Assembly (NCBI GenBank): GCA_002428485.1
Contig: DIWM01000023.1
Location: 53,924-117,923 of the forward strand
Source: Deltaproteobacteria bacterium UBA6106
GTDB lineage: Bacteria; Desulfobacterota; Syntrophorhabdia; Syntrophorhabdales; Syntrophorhabdaceae
Direction: 5' to 3'
DNA length: 64,000 nt
Both the position numbers and the translations under genes were made by a program. The notes under the pieces are model-generated. The model was not told the DNA's origin, made no database searches, and saw only the letters and a program-made list of their open reading frames with translations. Every line of letters begins with the position of its first letter. Positions within the stretch are counted from its first letter, which is position 1. Positions 25,861 to 33,130 of this stretch are shown here, piece after piece.

Positions 25861-25936
25861 AACCCGTAAGTCGTCAGGCGTAAGGGGTAAGGGGTTAAAC
25901 CCCCTCACGCCTGACGACTTACGTCTGACGGGTTTT
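25861..25936. repeat. Inverted heptamer array of CTYACGN type, copy 3
   Basis: The arms AAACCCGTAAGTCGTCAGGC and GCCTGACGACTTACGTC pair well around a GGGGTTAAACCCC centre, giving the most hairpin-like copy. It lies between convergent genes next to the etf terminator. Confidence 0.85.
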
Positions 25937-25939
25937 GTC

Positions 25940-25968
25940 AAAAAAAAGGGGAGCCGAGGCTCCCCTTT
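25940..25968 (-). terminator. Intrinsic terminator of the etf operon
   Basis: On the minus strand, AAAGGGGAGCC and GGCTCCCCTTT form an 11-bp stem with a tiny loop, followed by a run of T residues. It stands about 22 bases after the etfA stop. Confidence 0.85.
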
Positions 25969-25989
25969 GCATTGTCTCGCTATGTGCCT

Positions 25990-26976
25990 TTACCTGCCGA
26001 GTTTTCCTTTAAATTTTTCGATGATTTTCGGCACAACCTGTTTGTAGTCGCCGACGATACCGAATGTTGCCGCCTTGAAGATCGGCGCATCGGGGTCTTT
26101 GTTGATCGCGACGATGCAATCGGATGTCCGCATTCCGGCGAGGTGCTGGATCGCGCCTGAAACGCCGCAGGCAATGTAGATCTTCGGCTTCACGGTCTTG
26201 CCTGTCTGTCCGACCTGGTGTTCGTATGGGATCCAGCCTGAATCGACTGCCGCACGGGAGGCCCCTACTGCGCCGCCCAGCATGTCTGCCAATTCCTTAA
26301 TGAGGGTGAAGCCTTCTTCATTGCCTACGCCCCTGCCGCCCGTTACGATGATATCTGCCTCTACGAGGTTCACCGCCGTCGCCGACTGGATGAATTCAAG
26401 GACTTTCGTGTTCAGGTCAGCCTCTGCAACTGAAAAAGCCTCTTTTACCACTTCACCGCTTTTTGACTCATCCTTTGCGGGCATCGCGAATGCCTTGGGC
26501 CTCACTGTCGCAATCTGGGGAACTGCCTTCTCGTTCACCACCGACACTGTGTAGTTTCCGCCAAAGGCTGCCCGCGTCATCTTCATCTTGCCGCCGTCGA
26601 CGGCAAGGCCGAGAGTATCTGTGCAGAGCCCAAAGCCGAGCAGCGCCGCGCTTGCTGCCGCAACATCTGTGCCCTGGCTTGTTGCCCTGAAGAGGGCTAC
26701 TGCCGGTTTGTGCTTGTCAAGAAGAGAGGTTGCTGCCTTTGAGTATGCATCTGCCCTGAAACCTTTATACTCAGCTCCTTCCACGGCATATACCTTGGAA
26801 GCGCCATAGGCAAAGGCCTCTTTTGCTATGTCATCGGCCTTCTCGCCGACTACAAAACCGCATACACTGGAACCAAATCCGTCTGCCAGTGTCTTTCCAA
26901 TGCCCAGGAGTTCAAAGGACATCGGTGTTACCGCTCCATCTTTATGTTCTATGTATACCCATACATCGTTAGCCAT
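25990..26976 (-). CDS. etfA: Electron transfer flavoprotein alpha subunit
   Basis: EtfA binds FAD and, with EtfB, carries electrons between acyl-CoA dehydrogenases and membrane or ferredoxin partners. The 328-residue chain has the N-terminal nucleotide-binding fold and the C-terminal FAD domain ([59 protein letters not shown]), all canonical. No extra ferredoxin domain is present, so it resembles ordinary Etf rather than the long bifurcating form. It is the last gene of thiolase-crotonase-etfB-etfA, followed by an intrinsic terminator. Confidence 0.97.
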   Translation of the reverse strand: MANDVWVYIEHKDGAVTPMSFELLGIGKTLADGFGSSVCGFVVGEKADDIAKEAFAYGASKVYAVEGAEYKGFRADAYSKAATSLLDKHKPAVALFRATSQGTDVAAASAALLGFGLCTDTLGLAVDGGKMKMTRAAFGGNYTVSVVNEKAVPQIATVRPKAFAMPAKDESKSGEVVKEAFSVAEADLNTKVLEFIQSATAVNLVEADIIVTGGRGVGNEEGFTLIKELADMLGGAVGASRAAVDSGWIPYEHQVGQTGKTVKPKIYIACGVSGAIQHLAGMRTSDCIVAINKDPDAPIFKAATFGIVGDYKQVVPKIIEKFKGKLGR

Positions 26977-26994
26977 TGTTTTCCCTCCTCCCGG

Positions 26995-27792
26995 TTATTT
27001 TATGACTTTCAGGTCAATCAGCTTATCGGTGAGCATATTCGCGATGTCTTCAATTTCGCCTTTCAGGATCTCACCTGCGCCCCTTGGAGGTGGCACAGCG
27101 ATCTCAACAACCTTTGTGCAGGAGCCTGCTGCTCCAACCTTGCCCGCGTCCACACCAAGATCACCCGCGTTCCACTTCGGGATCTCAACCTTCGCCGCCT
27201 TCCTGATACCCATGAGGTTGGGAAGCCTCGGCTCGTTGATCCCCTTGATAACAGAAACCACGGCCGGGAGTTTTGCCTCAACAACCTCGTTGCCGCCTTC
27301 AATTGCCCTCTCCACAACGATCTTCTTGCCTCCCGCATCGATCGAGCGGACCTTCGCCACATATGTGAGCTGGCTCCAGCCAAGAAGTGCCGCAAGCTCT
27401 GCAGCTACAACGCCGGTATTCCCGTCAGTTGACTGCTTTCCGGCAAATACCACGTCCACATCGCCAATCTTCTTGATCGCCTGGGCAAGCACATAGGCCG
27501 TTGCATATGTGTCGGAGCCCGCAAACGAGGGATCGCTGAGCTGCTGTACCGAATTCGCGGTCAGTGCGAGGGCGTTCCTCAAGACATCCGCTGCCTTGTC
27601 GGGGCCCATGCTTATTGCAACGATCTCACCATCATAGTTCTCTCTCGTGAGCAGCGCTTCCTCCAAAGCAAATTCATCAAAGGGGTTGGTAATTGAATCC
27701 ATTCCGTCTCTCTTCAATGTACCGCTCGGGATATCCCATTTGATCTCTGCTTCGGTATCAGGAACCTGTTTTAAACATACCGCTATCTTCAC
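26995..27792 (-). CDS. etfB: Electron transfer flavoprotein beta subunit
   Basis: The 265-residue protein starts MKIAVCLKQVPDTEAEI and carries EtfB motifs (NPFDEFALEEAL, GKQSTDGNTGVVAAELAALL, the signature region RAIEGGNEVVEAKLPAVV). It binds AMP or, in bifurcating systems, a second FAD. It lies 18 bases upstream of etfA and 21 bases after the crotonase stop, consistent with one transcript. Confidence 0.97.
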   Translation of the reverse strand: MKIAVCLKQVPDTEAEIKWDIPSGTLKRDGMDSITNPFDEFALEEALLTRENYDGEIVAISMGPDKAADVLRNALALTANSVQQLSDPSFAGSDTYATAYVLAQAIKKIGDVDVVFAGKQSTDGNTGVVAAELAALLGWSQLTYVAKVRSIDAGGKKIVVERAIEGGNEVVEAKLPAVVSVIKGINEPRLPNLMGIRKAAKVEIPKWNAGDLGVDAGKVGAAGSCTKVVEIAVPPPRGAGEILKGEIEDIANMLTDKLIDLKVIK

Positions 27793-27813
27793 AGTGTCCT
27801 CCTTGAATGTATT

Positions 27814-28596
27814 TTATTCCCCCTTATAGGTGGGTTTCCTCTTCTCTACAAAAGCGGTCATACCTTCTTTCTGGTCTTTTGTAGCAAAACATAATCCAAA
27901 GTTTTTCGCTTCGAATATAAGGCCCTCTTTATTGTCGAGGGAAAGGCTCTTGTTGATGCATTCCTTTGCAAGCCTCACCGCAAAGGGACCGTTGGCCCTT
28001 ATCTTTTCGGCAAGCGCCATGACCTCGCCCATCAACTGGTCATGAGGAACGACCTTGTTGATGAGCCCCATCTTGTATGCCTCCTGGGCTGTTATCGTCT
28101 TCCCCGTAAAGATGAGCTCCTTCGCCTTGGCGAGGCCGACAAGCTTCGCCGTCCTCTGCGTCCCGCCAAAACCGGGATGGATACCGAGGGTTGTCTCGGG
28201 AAAGCCAACCTTCGCCTTGTCAGAGGCATAGATGATATCGCAGGCAATAGCCACTTCGAACCCGCCGCCGAGGGCAAAACCATTCACGGCAGCGATAACA
28301 GGCTTTTCCATGTTCTCCAGGGTGCCGATGGCTTCAAAGCCCTTCAGGGAGAACTGCATGCCCCCGATGGCCGTCAGGTCTTTCATCTCAAGGATATCGG
28401 CCCCCGCGATGAACGCCTTGTCCCCTTCGCCGGTTATAATAACTACCCTGACGTCCTTATCCGCATTCAAGGCATCGCCGGCATGCCTGATCTCCGCCAA
28501 CATCTCTGAGTTGAGGGCGTTAAGCGCCTTCGGCCTGTTCATCTTAACGATTGCTATGCCGTCTTTTATCTCAACTAACAGGTTTTTGTACTCCAT
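27814..28596 (-). CDS. Enoyl-CoA hydratase (crotonase family)
   Basis: Crotonases hydrate trans-2-enoyl-CoA to 3-hydroxyacyl-CoA. The 260-residue protein shows the oxyanion-hole segments (AFIAGADILEM, NGFALGGGFEVAIACD) and both catalytic Glu positions (GGGFE and FPETTLGIHPGFGGTQR), as in short-chain hydratases such as Crt. It lies between thiolase and etfB, so it probably works on C4 to short-chain acyl-CoA in beta-oxidation or butyrate/crotonate metabolism. Chain length and direction cannot be read from the sequence. Confidence 0.94.
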   Translation of the reverse strand: MEYKNLLVEIKDGIAIVKMNRPKALNALNSEMLAEIRHAGDALNADKDVRVVIITGEGDKAFIAGADILEMKDLTAIGGMQFSLKGFEAIGTLENMEKPVIAAVNGFALGGGFEVAIACDIIYASDKAKVGFPETTLGIHPGFGGTQRTAKLVGLAKAKELIFTGKTITAQEAYKMGLINKVVPHDQLMGEVMALAEKIRANGPFAVRLAKECINKSLSLDNKEGLIFEAKNFGLCFATKDQKEGMTAFVEKRKPTYKGE

Positions 28597-28599
28597 ATT

Positions 28600-29886
28600 C
28601 TACGCCTCGCTTTCGAGAATTGCCGCAAGGCCCATGCCGCCGCCGATACACATGGAAACAAGGCCATACCTGAGCCCAAGCCTCTTCATCTGATAGAGGG
28701 CTGTGGTGACAAGCCGTGCCCCTGTGCATCCGATCGGGTGGCCAAGCGATATCCCGCCGCCGAACATGTTGCATTTATCTGTGTTGACCTTAAGCTCCTT
28801 TATGCATGCCAGAGACTGTGACGCAAAAGCCTCATTGAGCTCGATGATGTCCATCTGGTCGATGGTCATGTTTGCCTTCTTCAGGGCCTTCCTGATCGCA
28901 GGTACAGGGCCAAGTCCCATGTACGCAGGGTCAACGCCGCCGTTTGCCCACGCTATCATCTTGCCCATAGGTTTTATACCGAGCTCTTTTGCCTTGTCGC
29001 GCGACATGATTACCGCTGCTGCCGCGGCATCGTTCAATCCTGATGCGTTCCCTGCCGTTACCGTACCGCCGTCTTTCTTGAATGCCGGCGCAAGCTTTGC
29101 CATCTTTTCAAGCGTTGTGTCCATAGGCCTTTCATCGGTATCAAAAACCAAAGGGTCGCCCTTCTTCTGGGGAATGACAACGGGTATGATCTCCGCCTTG
29201 AACAGGCCTTCTTTGATGGCCTTCCGCGCCCTCTGATGGCTTATAAGTCCGAATGTATCCTGCTCCACCCTCGATATGCCGTATTTTGCGGCAATGTTCT
29301 CTGCCGTGAAACCCATGTGGTATCCGTAAAAGATCTCCCAGACGCCATCGAGGACCATAAGGTCTACTGCCTTTGTATCGAACATCCTCGCGCCCCAGCG
29401 AAGCCCCGGCACCGTAAAAGGCGCCAGGCTCATATTCTCCATCCCGCCTGCGACAACAACGTCGTTGTCTCCCACGGCTATTGACTGTATGCCATTAATG
29501 ATGGCGCGCAGCCCCGATGAGCAGACCTTGTTGATCGTATAGGCCGCGGTCTCTTTCGGAACGCCGGCATGGATGCTTGCCTGTCTCCCGGAGTTCTGGC
29601 CCAGACCTGCCTGGATAACATTTCCCATGACGACCTCGTCAATAACGACCTCTTTCAAGCTGCTGTCATAGTCATAAAATTTTGCCTCAAGGTCAGTATC
29701 GGTCTTGCCGCCGAAGATATCGGGCGCGAATTCTTTGTCCTTGCTCTTTGATGGCCTGATCCCCGCCCTTTTGATAGCCTCTTTTATGGCTAACCCCCCC
29801 AACTGAACAACCGGTACGTCCTTGAGAGACTGACCAAACTGCCCTATCGCTGTCCTTACGCACGAAACTATTACGGCTTCTTTCAT
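28600..29886 (-). CDS. Acetyl-CoA C-acyltransferase (thiolase) with a ~33-residue insertion
   Basis: The ATG at 29886 follows AAAGGAGA. Thiolase motifs are intact: nucleophile Cys122 in NKVCSSGLRA, GGMENMS, the NEAFA loop, GHPIGCTGAR and MCIGGGMG. The family is ~392 residues with Cys near 89; here it is 428 because a charged stretch (about 43-82, PSKSKDKEFAPDIFGG onward) is inserted before the nucleophile. It cleaves 3-ketoacyl-CoA or condenses acetyl-CoA. It is first gene of the operon with crotonase and etfBA; 3-hydroxyacyl-CoA dehydrogenase and acyl-CoA dehydrogenase are not in the window. Confidence 0.94.
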   Translation of the reverse strand: MKEAVIVSCVRTAIGQFGQSLKDVPVVQLGGLAIKEAIKRAGIRPSKSKDKEFAPDIFGGKTDTDLEAKFYDYDSSLKEVVIDEVVMGNVIQAGLGQNSGRQASIHAGVPKETAAYTINKVCSSGLRAIINGIQSIAVGDNDVVVAGGMENMSLAPFTVPGLRWGARMFDTKAVDLMVLDGVWEIFYGYHMGFTAENIAAKYGISRVEQDTFGLISHQRARKAIKEGLFKAEIIPVVIPQKKGDPLVFDTDERPMDTTLEKMAKLAPAFKKDGGTVTAGNASGLNDAAAAAVIMSRDKAKELGIKPMGKMIAWANGGVDPAYMGLGPVPAIRKALKKANMTIDQMDIIELNEAFASQSLACIKELKVNTDKCNMFGGGISLGHPIGCTGARLVTTALYQMKRLGLRYGLVSMCIGGGMGLAAILESEA

Positions 29887-29927
29887 AAACAGGTCTCCTT
29901 TCATTCAATTGAAAAAAAATTCACAAT

Positions 29928-29956
29928 CTTTTATCGTAAACGCAAACATTTGTCAA
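29928..29956 (-). promoter_or_regulatory. Promoter of the thiolase-crotonase-etfBA operon
   Basis: On the minus strand a perfect TTGACA (29956-29951) is followed after 17 bases by TAAAAG (29933-29928). The leader contains the 10-bp palindrome TTCAATTGAA (29904-29913), a possible operator close to the ribosome-binding site. Confidence 0.6.
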
Positions 29957-29980
29957 TGATTTTAATCCAAATACAACAAT

Positions 29981-30212
29981 CGGCTCTTGGCTCATAGCTG
30001 ATAGCTCATAGTAAAACCAAAATTCCAATATCGAATCTCTAAATTCTAAACAAATTCGAATGCTCCAACTCAAAACACTTTTGAATACGTTTATTTAAAA
30101 CATTTGATATTTGGATTTTTATATTGTTTAGTGCCTCGATATTATAATTTCGTGCTTACTCCCTACTCTGTTTTACCCTTTCTATGAGCTATCAGCCATG
30201 AACTATGAGCTG
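29981..30212. repeat. Palindromic heptamer-flanked intergenic element, copy 3
   Basis: GCTSATR units at 29981-30012 face inverted units at 30181-30212. The AT-rich core has nested inverted halves with CTAAACAAATTCGAATG on the left and TTGTTTAGTGC on the right. It fills most of the gap between the MFS gene end and the thiolase promoter. Confidence 0.85.
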
Positions 30213-30223
30213 TCTTCTATGGG

Positions 30224-31393
30224 CTATTTCAGTTCTTTCATAAAGTACGTAAGTCCGCTTGAAAGTATTACCAAGATGCCGAATATTATTATCCCGAAAC
30301 TGAAACTGATGTAATCGCCTGCCAGACCGAACAGATAGGGGATGATCCCCAGTCCGAACGTGACGCCAAGGGTCACAATCAAACCCGTTGCCATCGCCCT
30401 CTTCTCTTTGTCAAACATCCTGGAGATAGAGACAAGGCCGAGGGGGAAGAAAGCGGTGGCAATGCTTGCCTGGAGAAAAAGAAATACCTCGATAAATCTG
30501 ATATTTTTAACGGCGATCAGTATGGTCAGAATACCTGTAATCAGGACTACCAAAAATATGGTCTTCCTCAGGCTGAATTTATCGATAATAAACCCTGTCA
30601 GGATAGATACGAAGATCCCGCCAAGCCGCGAGATGCTGAATACCGTATTGGCGTACCTTATGTCTATTCCCAGTTCTTTTGTCAGGTAAAGAGGCAGCAC
30701 GAAATAGAGCCCCAGGCAGGCGCCCGCGGCAAATACCCACATAGTCCCCAGTGTCCATAAATGCCTGTTCTTCATAAGGCTGCTGAAAAACCCTTTTTTC
30801 GCGGACTGGACCTTCACTTCTTTGCCTGCAAAAGAAAAAATAATAGCGGGAATTACAAAAAAGGCCCCGACAACATAGAACATTTCACGCCACGTAAAAT
30901 ATTGGAGGAGGAAGATTGCTATCAGCGGGGAGGTAAAAATACTCATGGAAGCGGCGGTTTCATGTATCGCTATCACCTTCCCCCACGTCCTCTCCTCATA
31001 ATATTCGGTGATGAGGGGAATAACAGAGGGAATGTAGGCACCGATCGATATGCCGAGGATGAAGGAAAGAAAGACCAGGACATTAAAAACCCTGACGTGG
31101 GGAATGGCAAAAAAGACGCATGCAGAGATAGCCAGCGACACAATGATCGATCGTTTATACCCGAGAAAGCCCGAAAATATGCCGGACAGGAAGACCGAGC
31201 AAGCGTACCCGAATGATGTAAAGGCAAAGAGGCTGCTTGCTCTGGCATGGCTGATTGCAAACTCGTCCTCAATAAGGGGCATAACAGGGGCAAAGATCGC
31301 CCTGCCGGAAAAATTGATAAACCAGAGAAACCAGAAAAATATAAGGAACAGAAAGGCTTTCCCTTTAAGGCCCGAGAACTTTTCCATAGCCAT
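30224..31393 (-). CDS. Major facilitator superfamily transporter
   Basis: The 389-residue protein has about 12 hydrophobic segments and the MFS loop after helix 2 (SGFLGYKRSI), with a second at the half-way repeat (GFIIDKFSLRKTI). The pattern is like the organic-acid/antiporter families. Its substrate is unknown; closeness to the beta-oxidation operon suggests a carboxylate, but it has its own unit and lies downstream of a repeat element. The TAG stop lies at the edge of a heptamer array. Confidence 0.88.
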   Translation of the reverse strand: MAMEKFSGLKGKAFLFLIFFWFLWFINFSGRAIFAPVMPLIEDEFAISHARASSLFAFTSFGYACSVFLSGIFSGFLGYKRSIIVSLAISACVFFAIPHVRVFNVLVFLSFILGISIGAYIPSVIPLITEYYEERTWGKVIAIHETAASMSIFTSPLIAIFLLQYFTWREMFYVVGAFFVIPAIIFSFAGKEVKVQSAKKGFFSSLMKNRHLWTLGTMWVFAAGACLGLYFVLPLYLTKELGIDIRYANTVFSISRLGGIFVSILTGFIIDKFSLRKTIFLVVLITGILTILIAVKNIRFIEVFLFLQASIATAFFPLGLVSISRMFDKEKRAMATGLIVTLGVTFGLGIIPYLFGLAGDYISFSFGIIIFGILVILSSGLTYFMKELK

Positions 31394-31815
31394 TAATCTA
31401 CAGTGTTTCTTTGCGGGATTTCAACCTGAATGATTCCCCGCAGCTTGCTGCGGGGTAAAACTGTTCCCTCTCCCCTCGCGGGAGAGGGCGGGGTGAGGGG
31501 GCATAATCATGCTCTTTCTATCCTCTGATACCCCGCAGCTTGCTGCGGGTAAGTTCATTGTATTGTTGAGAATAAATCCTGAAATATGCTAAGATGAGAA
31601 CCGTTAGACGTAAGGAGATAAAATAGCTCATAGCTCATGGCTGATAGCAAAAAATGATTATTTTGCTTCCGCCGGATGCTGAGCGCGCGATGCCGGCAAA
31701 GACTTTTTTGCTGAAAGCTGAGAGCTGATAGCTTTCAATCATCATACATATTTTACGCCTCACGACTTACGCCTCACGACTTACGAACGCTCGTTATTAA
31801 GGAGATTTTGAACAT
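31394..31815. other. Repeat-filled divergent intergenic region
   Basis: This 422-base gap separates the MFS and DegT starts. It holds two strong hairpins with CCCCGCAGC stems (31436-31455 and 31531-31549), a third CCCTCTCCC/GGGAGAGGG hairpin (31466-31488), GCTSATR arrays (31622-31650, 31709-31733) and a CTYACGN array (31746-31796) that ends 19 bases before the DegT leader. No coding frame is convincing. Confidence 0.8.
31434..31505. repeat. GC-rich two-hairpin element, copy 1
   Basis: CCCCGCAGCTTGCTGCGGGG is followed by the CCCTCTCCC...GGGAGAGGG hairpin and GGGGTGAGGGGGC. The same composite occurs inverted at 56980-57057 with high identity, so it is a dispersed element. The first hairpin alone recurs at 31531. 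Confidence 0.85.
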
Positions 31816-32922
31816 ATGAACATACCCCCTATCGACCTAAAAACACAGTTCAAGCTCGTTCAAAAGGATATATTAAAGAACATCAGGGCGATACTTTCTG
31901 AACAGAAGCTTATCCTCGGCCAATACTGCACCAGGCTTGAGGATGCGATCGCGCAGTACGCAGGCGTGCCTTCGGCAATATCCTGCGCGAATGGCACCGA
32001 TGCGCTGATCCTCTCCCTCATGGCCCTTGACATCAAAGAAGGCGACGAGGTCATCACTACCCCCTATACATTTTTTGCCACTGCAAGCTCGATCGTTCTC
32101 ATGGGCGCAAAACCTGTCTTCGTCGACATAGAAAAGGAGAGCATGAATATCGATCCCGGCCTGATCGAAAGGGCGATCACCCCGAAGACAAAGGCCATCA
32201 TAGTCGTTCATTTGTTCGGAAAGCTTTGCGACATGGACAGGATATCGGCTACCGGCAAGAAGTACGGCATACCCGTTGTCGAAGACATAGCCCAATCCCT
32301 CGGCTCCCGGAACGACCGCGGCATGTCGGGGAGTTTCGGCGACATTGCCGCCTTAAGCTTTTATCCCACAAAGAACCTCGGCGGTATCGGCGAAGGCGGG
32401 ATGGTCCTTTCGAAGAGGGCAGACCTCGGCGAAAAGGTGAAAAAGCTGCGGGTTCACGGGATGGGAAGTGTTCCCTATTATCATGAGATGGTAGGCATTA
32501 ATAGCAGGCTCGACGAGATCAAGGCCTGCGCCCTCGTGGTAAAATTTCCCCACCTCGAAACCTGGAATCAAAAAAGGATTGGGAACGCACGGTTCTACAA
32601 CAAAAGGCTGAAAGACCTTCCTGTTGTGCTTCCCCATATCAAGGATGACTTCTCGTACATAGCACACCAGTATGTGATACGTATGCAGGAGAGGGACAGG
32701 CTGCAGGAATTTCTGAAACAGAAAGGGATCATGACCGGCATATATTATCCCCTGCCCCTGCATCTCCAACCCTGCTTTGCATCCTTCGGATATAAAAAAG
32801 GCGACTTTCCTGTAGCGGAGGAGGCATCTCTGACCAGCCTGGCGCTCCCTGTCTATCCGGAATTGAAGAAGGCGGAAAAAGATTATATCGTCGCTTCGGT
32901 GCGGGAATTCTTTAGAGGATAA
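31816..32922 (+). CDS. DegT/DnrJ/EryC1 family PLP aminotransferase
   Basis: These enzymes transfer an amino group to nucleotide-linked keto-sugars, usually for LPS or glycan synthesis. The 368-residue protein starts IPPIDLKTQF and shows CANGTDALILSL, the HLFGKLCDMD segment, EDIAQSLG, and the PLP Lys in SFYPTKNLGGIGEGG. AAGGAG lies 11 bases before the ATG. No other sugar-nucleotide gene is adjacent, so the product (for example a 3- or 4-amino sugar) is not identifiable. It appears monocistronic between repeat arrays. Confidence 0.92.
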   Translation: MNIPPIDLKTQFKLVQKDILKNIRAILSEQKLILGQYCTRLEDAIAQYAGVPSAISCANGTDALILSLMALDIKEGDEVITTPYTFFATASSIVLMGAKPVFVDIEKESMNIDPGLIERAITPKTKAIIVVHLFGKLCDMDRISATGKKYGIPVVEDIAQSLGSRNDRGMSGSFGDIAALSFYPTKNLGGIGEGGMVLSKRADLGEKVKKLRVHGMGSVPYYHEMVGINSRLDEIKACALVVKFPHLETWNQKRIGNARFYNKRLKDLPVVLPHIKDDFSYIAHQYVIRMQERDRLQEFLKQKGIMTGIYYPLPLHLQPCFASFGYKKGDFPVAEEASLTSLALPVYPELKKAEKDYIVASVREFFRG

Positions 32923-32925
32923 AGC

Positions 32926-33130
32926 AGCTCATGGCTCATAGCTGATAGCTCATAGCGAGCCGGATTCTGGATGCTCGTTGCTGGATACTCTTCGCTGGCC
33001 GCAGAGGCAACACGATAAAAGGCAACCACCATGAGATGAGGTTGCTATGAAAAGTGCAAAAGATTCTTGACAGTACCCTCTGGCTCTCTACTGCAGTTTC
33101 CCCTCACGACTTACGCCTTACGACTCACGG
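32926..33130. repeat. Mixed heptamer arrays between DegT and M16 genes
   Basis: GCTSATR units (32928-32958) run directly into TGGATRC-type units (32962-32996), and a CTYACGN half-array (33105-33130) closes the gap. The last array supplies the stop of the M16 gene. A small GCAACC/GGTTGC hairpin lies at about 33029-33047. Confidence 0.8.
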
